NCBI GenBank assembly: GCA_007128755.1
Contig: SKWV01000150.1
Location: 1 to 5,344, forward strand
Length of the DNA: 5,344 nt
Source of the DNA: Trueperaceae bacterium
Lineage (GTDB): Bacteria > Deinococcota > Deinococci > Deinococcales > Trueperaceae
Direction: 5' to 3'
Below, one piece after another: positions 1 to 5,344 of this stretch (position 1 is the stretch's first letter; each line of letters begins with the position of its first letter). Made by a program: the position numbers and the translations under genes. The notes under the pieces were generated by a model. It saw only the letters and a program-made list of their open reading frames with translations. It searched no databases and had not been told where the DNA came from.

Positions 1-607
1 CGGCGACGTCGAGCAGCGCCGTCGCCCCCCGCGGGACGGGTGTGCGGCGCCCCACCTCGGCCACCGACACCTTCGAGAGCGCGTGCAGGCCCCGCTGGTA
101 GCGTCCCCAGCCGTCGCCGCCCCGAGCGGTGGCACCACCCCTCGCCGCGACGGCCCCGTCGCCGGCGCCGCCGTGCGCGAGCCGCTCGTGCATGCCGAAC
201 GCCTCACCCGTGGCCACGAAGCGCTCGTAATGCTCGACGTAGGCCCACTCGTCGAACGAGAACAGCACCTTGTCGACGACCTCGTCGGGGGAAGCGCGCG
301 TGAGCCAGCGACGCGCCGCGCGCGAGAGCCGGTACTCGCGCTCGCCCGCGGGCAGCAGGTACCCCATGCCCGTGAGCGCATCGAGCAGCCGCCTGGTCGG
401 TTCGGGCGCCGTCGCGCAGGTGGACGCCACGGACGCCGCGTCGCCCGGCCCGCGCGCGAGCGCCTCGAACACGCCGAGGCGCGTGGCGACCATGATGGTG
501 CGCGCCCAGGCGAACGCCAGGTGCGTGTCGACGAGCGGCGTGGGGATGCGGCCCGACCTGAGAGCGAGCCACTCGAGCGGCGTCTCCGCGATCGTGCCCA
601 GCCTCAC
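1..607 (-). CDS. SAM-dependent O-methyltransferase with dimerisation domain, C-terminus cut by window edge
   Basis: Reading the minus strand from a GTG at 607-605 gives 202 uninterrupted residues that run off the window. Residues 22-105 resemble the winged-helix dimerisation domain of plant-type/acetylserotonin-like O-methyltransferases: a helix with ARTIMVATRLGVFEAL (36-50), then RRLLDALTGMGYL (72-84) and a YRLSRAA wing (92-98). Residues 167-192 (WGRYQRGL, TPVPRG) match the linker before the SAM fold, and LLDVA at 198-202 is the start of motif I (usually LLDVGGGxG). The rest of the SAM domain is outside the window, so catalytic residues and substrate cannot be judged. Residues 146-166 are a Gly/Ala/Arg-rich low-complexity insert. 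No ATG or GTG lies upstream in this frame, which makes the GTG the best start, although its ribosome site (around AGCAGG) is weak. It follows korB by 28 nt and is probably cotranscribed. Confidence is good for the family and low for its role. Confidence 0.82.
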   Translation of the reverse strand, partial: MRLGTIAETPLEWLALRSGRIPTPLVDTHLAFAWARTIMVATRLGVFEALARGPGDAASVASTCATAPEPTRRLLDALTGMGYLLPAGEREYRLSRAARRWLTRASPDEVVDKVLFSFDEWAYVEHYERFVATGEAFGMHERLAHGGAGDGAVAARGGATARGGDGWGRYQRGLHALSKVSVAEVGRRTPVPRGATALLDVA

Positions 608-635
608 GACCTGCTGCCGCCGCTCGAGTCCGGCC

Positions 636-1673
636 TCACCGGTAGCGCTGCAGTACGCCCTCGAGCGCCTCCGGCGGCGGACGGAGCCGGTCGTCGGGCA
701 ACGCCGCGAGCGGCGCCTCGGGCAGCCGCGCCGCCTCGGCGAAGGACGGCCGCGACGGGTCGTAGTGGATGAGTCCGGTGATGAACTCCTGCTTCTGCGC
801 CGCGACCATGAGTCGCTGCACGGAGGCGTTGCGGTCGGTCGGGTCGAAGTCGGCCTCGACCCGGCGGAGCTTGAGGCGCGAACCGTCGTGCAGCTCGACG
901 ACGCTCAGGCCACCGGGGTCGCCCTGCTCGAGCACGATCTCCTCGGCCTTGGGGATCCAGCCGAGCTCCTGCAGCGGCGACTTGCGGTCACGCCCGTAGG
1001 CGTAGCTCTTCGGGCTCAGGTCGTCGTTGTTGAACGCGACGCATGGGCTGATGATGTCGAGGAACGCCGTGCCGCGGTGGCTGAGCGCCGCCTTCAGCAA
1101 CTCGCGCACCTGCTTGGCGTCGCCCGCGAAGGAGCGCGCCACGAAGCCGCAGCCCGCGGCGATCGCTTCGAGGCAGAGGTCGATCGCCGGCAGGTCGTTG
1201 TGCCCGGCGTACTTGAGGTCGAGGCCCTCGTCGGCCGTAGCCGAGAACTGGCCCTTCGTGAGCCCGTAGACGCCGTTGTTCTCGACCAGGTACACCATGC
1301 GCACGTTGCGGCGGAGCATGTGCTTGAACTGGCCCATGCCGATCGATCCGGTGTCGCCGTCGCCGGAGACCCCGATGGCGCGCAGCGTGTGGTTGCCCAT
1401 GAGCGCGCCGCTGCCCACGGCCGGCATCCGGCCGTGCAGCGCGTTGAAGCCGTGCGACATGCCCAAGAAGTACGCGGGCGACTTGCTGGAGCAGCCGATG
1501 CCGGAGAGCTTGACGATCTCGTGAGGCTTCAGGGACAGCTCGAACGCGACCTGGATGATCTGGTTGGCGATCGAGTTGTGACCGCAGCCGACGCAGAGGG
1601 TGCTGGGGGTGCCGCCGTACTCGGCCTTGGTGAGGCCGGCGGCGTTCGAAGCGACGGTCCTGGTTCGGTCCAT
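636..1673 (-). CDS. korB: 2-oxoacid:ferredoxin oxidoreductase, beta subunit
   Basis: This 345-residue cytoplasmic subunit carries thiamine pyrophosphate and one [4Fe-4S] cluster. With the alpha subunit it oxidatively decarboxylates a 2-oxoacid to an acyl-CoA while reducing ferredoxin. Cys27 and Cys30 (CVGCGHN), Cys61 (GIGCSS) and Cys211 (SPCVAF) match the four cluster ligands of this family. GDGDTGSIG (104-112), followed by ENNGVYGLTKGQ (131-142), is the TPP/Mg2+ motif. The YGLTKGQ form is typical of the Kor/broad 2-oxoacid enzymes rather than of classic pyruvate enzymes, but substrate cannot be read from this alone. Length is normal for bacterial KorB. The start is secured by GGAGGTG 7 nt upstream and by coupling to the alpha gene, whose TGA is 1 nt before the ATG. 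No fused ferredoxin domain is present, so an external ferredoxin is needed. The symbol follows the family name; a pyruvate-preferring enzyme is not excluded. Confidence 0.95.
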   Translation of the reverse strand: MDRTRTVASNAAGLTKAEYGGTPSTLCVGCGHNSIANQIIQVAFELSLKPHEIVKLSGIGCSSKSPAYFLGMSHGFNALHGRMPAVGSGALMGNHTLRAIGVSGDGDTGSIGMGQFKHMLRRNVRMVYLVENNGVYGLTKGQFSATADEGLDLKYAGHNDLPAIDLCLEAIAAGCGFVARSFAGDAKQVRELLKAALSHRGTAFLDIISPCVAFNNDDLSPKSYAYGRDRKSPLQELGWIPKAEEIVLEQGDPGGLSVVELHDGSRLKLRRVEADFDPTDRNASVQRLMVAAQKQEFITGLIHYDPSRPSFAEAARLPEAPLAALPDDRLRPPPEALEGVLQRYR

Positions 1674-1674
1674 G

Positions 1675-3525
1675 TCAGGCCACCTCCGCGGCGACGCGCA
1701 TCAGGAAGGGCGTCAAGCGCTCCTCCACGAACGGGGCGGTGAACGGCATGCCGTCCAAGTAGGCGACGCTGTCGATGCGCGGCGCGAGATCCGGGAGCTC
1801 CGCGCGCAGGATGCCCGCGAGCTGGGCGTCGCGGTTCATCTCCACCACCACGACCCGGTCGTGCGCCTCGACGAACGACCTGACGTCGGGGCGCAGCGGC
1901 AGCGCCTTGAGCCGCAGCGTGGAGAAGTGGATCCCGCGCTTCGCCAGGCGGTCGCGGGCCTCCTCGATGGCGTAGCGCGTGGTGCCGAAGGCGATCACAC
2001 CGACCGTGGCTCCCGGAGCGACGTCGACCTCGCTCGCCGGCACGAGCTCGCGGATGGTGTCGAACTTGCGGCTCAGGCGCTCGGTGTTCTCGAGCCAGTC
2101 CTCGGCCCGCTCGCTGTAGACGGCGTTGGCGTTGTGGCCGGTACCGCGCGTGAAGTACGCGCTGGCGGGGTTCGGGTTGCCGGGCAGCGTCCGGTACGTG
2201 ATGCCGTCACCGTCGCGGTCGACGTAGCGCCCGAAGCCGTGCTCCGCGACCTCCTCCTCGTTCATGACCTTGCCGCGCTCCATGGGCGCGTCGGGGTACG
2301 TGAACGAGCGGCCCATCCAGGTGTTCATGCCGAGGTCGAGGTCCGAGAGCACGAACACGGGCGTCTGCGCCTGATCGGCCAAGTCGAGCGACCGCCAGCC
2401 GAACTCGAAGCACTCCTCGATCGACGATGGGAGCAGCACGATGTGCTTGGTGTCGCCGTGGCCCAGCGTGTAGGCGAACGCCAGGTCGCCCTGGCTGGTG
2501 CGTGTCGGCAGGCCGGTGGAGGGCCCGACGCGCTGGACGTCCCAGATGACGCCGGGGATCTCGGCGAAGTAGCCGAGACCGGCGAACTCGGTCATGAGCG
2601 AGAGACCGGGACCGCTGGTGGCGGTGAGGGCCCGGGCGCCGGCGAATCCCGCCCCGAGCACCATGCCGATGGCCGAGAGCTCGTCCTCGGACTGGACCAC
2701 CGTGTAGGAGCGTTCGCCGTCTTCCTTCTGCCGCAGTTCGCGCAGGTACTCGCGGAGCGCGTCGATGAACGACGTGGACGGGGTGATCGGGTACCAGGGC
2801 GCGACGGTGACGCCGCCGAACACGCTGCCGAGCGCCCCGGCCTCGTTCCCGGTCATGAGGATGAGACCGTCCGTCGCGTCCATGGGCTCGACGCGGTAGG
2901 GATCGCGCTTCTCGAGCTCGGCCACGGCCCACTCGTGCGAGGCGCGGATCACGACCATGTTGAGGTCGACGAGCTTCTGGCGACGGCCGAAGTGGACCGC
3001 CAACGCCTCCTCGACGACGGCGAGGGGCACGTCGAGCAGGTGCGCCAGGACCCCGACGTAGGTCATGTTGGCCGCGTAGTCGCGGAGCTTCCCCTTCTGA
3101 TCCGTCGCGCGCAGCAGCTCCTTGACCGGTACCTCGTACGTGATGAGGTCGTCGCGCTGCACGCTGGGAGCGAGGTCGCCGTTCACGACCGCGACGCCGC
3201 CCTTGGGCAGGGCCCTCAAGTCGGCGTCGATCGTCTGCGCGTTGTACGCCACCAGCATGGTGGGATCGCGCCGCGCGATGTAGCCGTCCTTGTCGACGCG
3301 GATGTGGAACCAGGTGGGCAGGCCCTGGATGTTGGACGGGAAGATGTTCTTGCCGTGCACCGGGATGCCCATGCTGAAGAAGGAGCGCAGCAGGGCGGTG
3401 TTGGCGGTCTGCGAACCGGTGCCGTTGACGGTGGCTACCACGAGGGCGAGATCGTTGACGACGATGATCGGCTCCTTACCGGACTCCCCGGCTGCGCTGG
3501 CGGTGCGTGAGGGACGGGTCATCAT
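1675..3525 (-). CDS. korA: 2-oxoacid:acceptor oxidoreductase, alpha subunit (gamma-alpha fusion)
   Basis: This 616-residue protein is the partner of KorB. Residues about 19-205 form the gamma (catalytic) domain: a TVNGTGSQTANTALL glycine-rich stretch (32-46), then KNIFPSNIQGLPTWFHIRV (59-77). Residues about 219-480 are the alpha pyrimidine-binding domain, with GNEAGALGSVFGG (226-238), YPITPST (245-251), an acidic QSEDELSAIG stretch (278-287), TSGPG (303-307) and QRVGPSTGLPT (331-341). Residues about 505-616 are the transketolase-C-like domain, with VVVVEMNRDAQL at 558-569. All parts are present and no frameshift is seen. The glycine motif reads GTGS where many homologues have GxGG; similar variants belong to this two-subunit sub-family as I recall it. 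The gene starts with two adjacent ATGs (3525 and 3522), 10 nt after the stop of the preceding RraA-like gene and with no clear ribosome site, so coupled translation is likely. Substrate remains open among 2-oxoglutarate, pyruvate and branched 2-oxoacids. Confidence 0.93.
   Translation of the reverse strand: MMTRPSRTASAAGESGKEPIIVVNDLALVVATVNGTGSQTANTALLRSFFSMGIPVHGKNIFPSNIQGLPTWFHIRVDKDGYIARRDPTMLVAYNAQTIDADLRALPKGGVAVVNGDLAPSVQRDDLITYEVPVKELLRATDQKGKLRDYAANMTYVGVLAHLLDVPLAVVEEALAVHFGRRQKLVDLNMVVIRASHEWAVAELEKRDPYRVEPMDATDGLILMTGNEAGALGSVFGGVTVAPWYPITPSTSFIDALREYLRELRQKEDGERSYTVVQSEDELSAIGMVLGAGFAGARALTATSGPGLSLMTEFAGLGYFAEIPGVIWDVQRVGPSTGLPTRTSQGDLAFAYTLGHGDTKHIVLLPSSIEECFEFGWRSLDLADQAQTPVFVLSDLDLGMNTWMGRSFTYPDAPMERGKVMNEEEVAEHGFGRYVDRDGDGITYRTLPGNPNPASAYFTRGTGHNANAVYSERAEDWLENTERLSRKFDTIRELVPASEVDVAPGATVGVIAFGTTRYAIEEARDRLAKRGIHFSTLRLKALPLRPDVRSFVEAHDRVVVVEMNRDAQLAGILRAELPDLAPRIDSVAYLDGMPFTAPFVEERLTPFLMRVAAEVA
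1681..1687 (-). promoter_or_regulatory. Shine-Dalgarno sequence of korB
   Basis: On the minus strand GGAGGTG lies 7 nt before the korB ATG, inside the last codons of korA. It is the strongest ribosome site in the window. Together with the 1-nt gap between the korA stop and korB start, it supports this start and near-equal synthesis of the two subunits. Confidence 0.8.
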
Positions 3526-3535
3526 GCGCCGCCGC

Positions 3536-4210
3536 TCACACGTGTCCGAACTTCTCGAGCATCTCGGCGGCGGTCATGCCCTCCTCGGAGAGCGCACGCG
3601 CCTCGGCTTCGGCCTCGAGGATCGCCTCCGCTCGCTCCACGACCTCGTCGATCCGCTCTCGTTCGACCACGACGACGCCGTCGGCGTCGCCGAACACGAG
3701 GTCGCCCGGCTGGATCGTGACGGGCCGACCGTACGCCGATGGGAGCGTGACGGGGATGCCGACGTCCGTGACGCGCCAGCGGCCGAGACCCTGCAGCGGC
3801 GTCACGTGACGGGCTTGGACCGGGAAGCCGGTGGCGTCGATGGCCGCCACGTCGCGGATCCCGCCGTCGACGATGGCGCCTCGGCAGCCGCGGCCCTGCA
3901 TGGTGGCGGCGATCAGGTCGCCGAAGAGGCAGTAGTGTCCGGCGTCGGTCCCCGACCACACGGCGACGCTGTCGGCGGGCAGGGCATCGGCGGCGGCGAG
4001 CTTGGCGCGGTCGGGGCCGTCGAAGCGCTCCTGGCGGCCCACGATCGTGGCCGCGAAGCCCACGATGGGGGCGTGCATCGCGGTGACGCGGCGGAGGTCG
4101 GGACGCAAGGCGCGCGGCTCCCAGCCGCGTTCGTCGTAGACGTCGCAGACGATCGCGGTCTGGAGGCGCGCGACGCGCTCCACGATCTCGGCACGGCGTG
4201 CAGGGTCCAT
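3536..4210 (-). CDS. RraA / HMG-CHA aldolase family protein (putative 4-hydroxy-4-methyl-2-oxoglutarate aldolase-like)
   Basis: This 224-residue protein covers the whole RraA-like fold. An N-terminal helix leads to TAIVCDVYDERG (18-29). IVGFAATI (49-56) follows, then FGDLIAA (96-102) and GAIVDGGIRD (111-120). Asp98, twenty residues, then Arg119-Asp120 is exactly the D-X20-R-D divalent-metal and substrate motif of the class II pyruvate aldolases HMG/CHA aldolase. Those enzymes cleave 4-hydroxy-4-methyl- or 4-carboxy-4-hydroxy-2-oxoacids to pyruvate and often decarboxylate oxaloacetate. PGDLVFGDADGVVVV (174-188) is the other family signature, followed by a Glu/Ala-rich C-terminal helix. True RraA, the RNase E regulator, is shorter, so an enzymatic role is more likely, but the substrate is unknown. 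An in-frame ATG at 4261 would add 17 residues and has a GAAGG 8 nt before it. The 4210 start is preferred because family similarity begins there. The gene sits 10 nt before korA, which suggests its product feeds the oxidoreductase. Confidence 0.87.
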   Translation of the reverse strand: MDPARRAEIVERVARLQTAIVCDVYDERGWEPRALRPDLRRVTAMHAPIVGFAATIVGRQERFDGPDRAKLAAADALPADSVAVWSGTDAGHYCLFGDLIAATMQGRGCRGAIVDGGIRDVAAIDATGFPVQARHVTPLQGLGRWRVTDVGIPVTLPSAYGRPVTIQPGDLVFGDADGVVVVERERIDEVVERAEAILEAEAEARALSEEGMTAAEMLEKFGHV

Positions 4211-4248
4211 GTCCCTAGATTCTGGCACGTGGGGCGCGTCCGCAGGGC

Positions 4249-4258
4249 ATCGCGCGAT
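4249..4258. other. 10-bp perfect palindrome upstream of the RraA-like gene
   Basis: ATCGCGCGAT is a perfect inverted repeat lying in the 102-nt gap between the DapA-like and RraA-like genes, just inside the alternative ATG at 4261. A CACGTG hexamer (4226-4231) lies closer to the preferred start. Either could be an operator half, but short GC-rich palindromes also occur by chance at this composition and no second copy was seen nearby. Confidence 0.2.
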
Positions 4259-4312
4259 CATGACGCCAGCCTTCGTGTTCGGATCGTGGCCGAGCCGACC
4301 GAGGCGACGGCG

Positions 4313-5224
4313 TCATGGCCGGGCGCGCGCGACGTCGAGCCCGACGCGCTGCGCGACGATCTCGAACTCGCGCAGGGTGGCGTCGTCGACGCTCGGGTGC
4401 GGCGCGCGGACGGTGGCGGTCGTGAAGACGCCGCGGCGCACGAAGACGTGCTTGCGCAGGGCGACGCCGATGCCGGGCTGGAACTCGTAGCGGATCAGCG
4501 GCAGCACGCGGTCGAAGACCTCGGCGGCGCCGGCCACGTCACCGGCCGTGTGGCGGCGGTAGATGTCGACCAGCACCTCCGGGAAGGCGAGCCCGGTCAT
4601 GACGCCGGCGGCGCCGTTCTCGAGCTCCTCGAACACCCACATGCCCCCGAGGCCGCCGAAGATCCCGATCCGACCCGGAGCGCCCTCCAACACGCGTCGT
4701 TGCTTGACGAGGACGGGCGGATCCTCGGCCTTGAGGTACGGCGTGACGCCGTCGTTCGCGAGGCGGGCGATGAGGTCGGCCGGGATGACGATGCCGAACT
4801 CGCTCGGGTAGTCGTGGATGGCGACCGGGAGGGTGGTGGCGGCGGCGACCTCACGGTAGTGCCGCTCGAGGACGGCGGGCGTGCCGGGGGCGATGGGCGC
4901 GACGAACACGGCGTCGGCCCCGTGGCTCTCGGCCTCCTGGACCTGCTCGATGGTCCCGGCGGTGCCGAAGGCGCGGACGCCGACCCAGACGATGATGCGA
5001 CCCGCGGCCCGGGCGACGGCGGTCGAGATGACGGCACGCCGCTCGGCGCCGGTGAGCTTGTGCGACTCGCCCATGAAGCCCAGGATGGCGACGCCGTCGA
5101 CGCCGGCGGCGATCTGGTGATCGATGAGGCGATCGACGCTCGCCAGGTCGAGCGATCCGTCCTCCAGGAACGGGGTGGGAACGATCGGGTGGACGCCTTT
5201 GAAGGGTGGAGTGGCAATCGACAT
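4313..5224 (-). CDS. DapA-superfamily class I aldolase/lyase, not a typical dihydrodipicolinate synthase
   Basis: This 303-residue protein spans the complete TIM barrel of the dihydrodipicolinate synthase/N-acetylneuraminate lyase superfamily. FKGVHPIVPTPF (8-19) is the N-terminal strand. GFMGESHKLT (49-58) replaces the usual GTTGE loop, keeping Gly-Glu but not the Thr pair. IHDYPSEFG (136-144) stands where DapA has YNVPxRTG, so the catalytic Tyr position reads His137. YLKAEDPP (163-170) contains the Schiff-base lysine, Lys165. The C-terminal half (GGLGGMWVFEELENGAAGVMTG, 190-211, in part; then a PLIRYEFQPGIG segment) recalls an uncharacterised sub-family with LKxEDPP and MTG motifs. It probably makes or cleaves a 2-oxoacid through a lysine imine, but substrate is unknown and lysine biosynthesis is unlikely. 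The ATG at 5224 is chosen because family similarity begins there; an in-frame ATG at 5263 would add 13 non-conserved residues. It precedes the RraA-like gene by 102 nt. Confidence 0.9.
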   Translation of the reverse strand: MSIATPPFKGVHPIVPTPFLEDGSLDLASVDRLIDHQIAAGVDGVAILGFMGESHKLTGAERRAVISTAVARAAGRIIVWVGVRAFGTAGTIEQVQEAESHGADAVFVAPIAPGTPAVLERHYREVAAATTLPVAIHDYPSEFGIVIPADLIARLANDGVTPYLKAEDPPVLVKQRRVLEGAPGRIGIFGGLGGMWVFEELENGAAGVMTGLAFPEVLVDIYRRHTAGDVAGAAEVFDRVLPLIRYEFQPGIGVALRKHVFVRRGVFTTATVRAPHPSVDDATLREFEIVAQRVGLDVARARP

Positions 5225-5229
5225 GGTCC

Positions 5230-5235
5230 ACGCTA
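5230..5235 (-). promoter_or_regulatory. Possible -10 element (leaderless-type) for the DapA-like gene
   Basis: TAGCGT on the minus strand fits the TANNNT -10 consensus used by many high-GC bacteria and ends 5 nt before the ATG at 5224, a position seen in leaderless transcripts. No convincing -35 hexamer is present, and the nearest ribosome-like GGAGGG is about 25 nt away, too far to serve this start. The support is weak. Confidence 0.25.
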
Positions 5236-5284
5236 CACCCGCGCCGCCGCCCTCCGGCGCCATCGGGCGGCCCCTCGGGTGCCG

Positions 5285-5344
5285 TTACGCCTCGATCACC
5301 AGCTCCTCCTCGGCGTCGGCGCTCGTGCGGGGCAGCGCGGCGCC
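5285..5344 (-). CDS. C-terminal end of an unidentified protein (partial)
   Basis: A minus-strand frame enters from the right edge and ends at a TAA (5287-5285) after 19 visible codons. The residues end in an acidic, hydrophilic tail, EEELVIEA, and most codons carry G or C in third position like the neighbours. The 60-nt gap to the DapA-like gene on the same strand suits an upstream operon member. The fragment is too short to name a family, and a chance open frame cannot be excluded. Confidence 0.45.
   Translation of the reverse strand, partial: GAALPRTSADAEEELVIEA

Noticed and set aside
204..572. A 122-codon minus-strand frame beginning with ATG
   Set aside because: It is out of frame with the methyltransferase and very rich in Arg and His; the GTG-started frame in the same stretch carries the real similarity.
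83..772. A 229-codon plus-strand frame at the left edge
   Set aside because: It overlaps the methyltransferase, which shows recognisable domain structure, and is itself Arg/Ala-rich without any family signature.
270..1742. A 490-codon open frame on the plus strand, antisense to korB
   Set aside because: Low-complexity composition and no motif; the minus strand encodes KorB with all four cluster cysteines and the TPP motif.
1600..3510. A 636-codon open frame on the plus strand, antisense to korA
   Set aside because: Its translation is rich in Arg, Ala, Val, Asp and Glu with no domain pattern, as expected for a mirror frame of a GC-rich gene. The opposite strand carries complete KorA motifs.
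4313..5224. Assignment of this gene as dapA (lysine biosynthesis)
   Set aside because: The GTTGE and YNVP catalytic segments are altered and no other lysine-pathway gene is in the window.
5236..5261. GCGCCG ... CGGCGC inverted repeat before the DapA-like gene, considered as a hairpin or terminator
   Set aside because: The stem is only 6 bp, no T-run follows, and such repeats are expected by chance in sequence this GC-rich.

Overview
This is a very GC-rich window in which every supported gene lies on the minus strand, so transcription runs from high to low coordinates. The strong G/C bias at third codon positions also gives long mirror-image open frames on the plus strand. The composition suits a high-GC lineage such as Actinomycetota, Deinococcota (Trueperaceae-like) or Chloroflexota. 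Nothing in the sequence fixes the taxon, and no count or search was run.

In transcription order the layout is: (1) the last 19 codons of an unidentified gene (5344-5285); (2) a class I lyase of the DapA/dihydrodipicolinate synthase superfamily, from a sub-group that does not look like true DapA (5224-4313); (3) an RraA/HMG-aldolase-family protein with an intact metal-site motif (about 4210-3536); (4) a gamma-alpha fused 2-oxoacid:ferredoxin oxidoreductase alpha subunit (3525-1675); (5) its TPP- and [4Fe-4S]-binding beta subunit (1673-636), whose start is 1 nt beyond the alpha stop and which has a strong Shine-Dalgarno sequence; (6) the N-terminal two thirds of a SAM-dependent O-methyltransferase of the dimerisation-domain type (607 to the window edge), which begins at a GTG in a frame for which no ORF was supplied. 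Gaps are 60, 102, 10, 1 and 28 nt, so one polycistronic unit is plausible.

A reasonable inference is a catabolic cassette. The two aldolase/lyase-type enzymes could release pyruvate or another 2-oxoacid, and the oxidoreductase could oxidise that acid to an acyl-CoA while reducing ferredoxin. The substrate is not evident, and the methyltransferase may be a separate function that shares the transcript. No tRNA, rRNA, CRISPR array, insertion sequence or convincing terminator was seen. Each family here is known. The less ordinary points are the gene combination, the altered active-site positions in the DapA-like enzyme, and a low-complexity insert in the methyltransferase.
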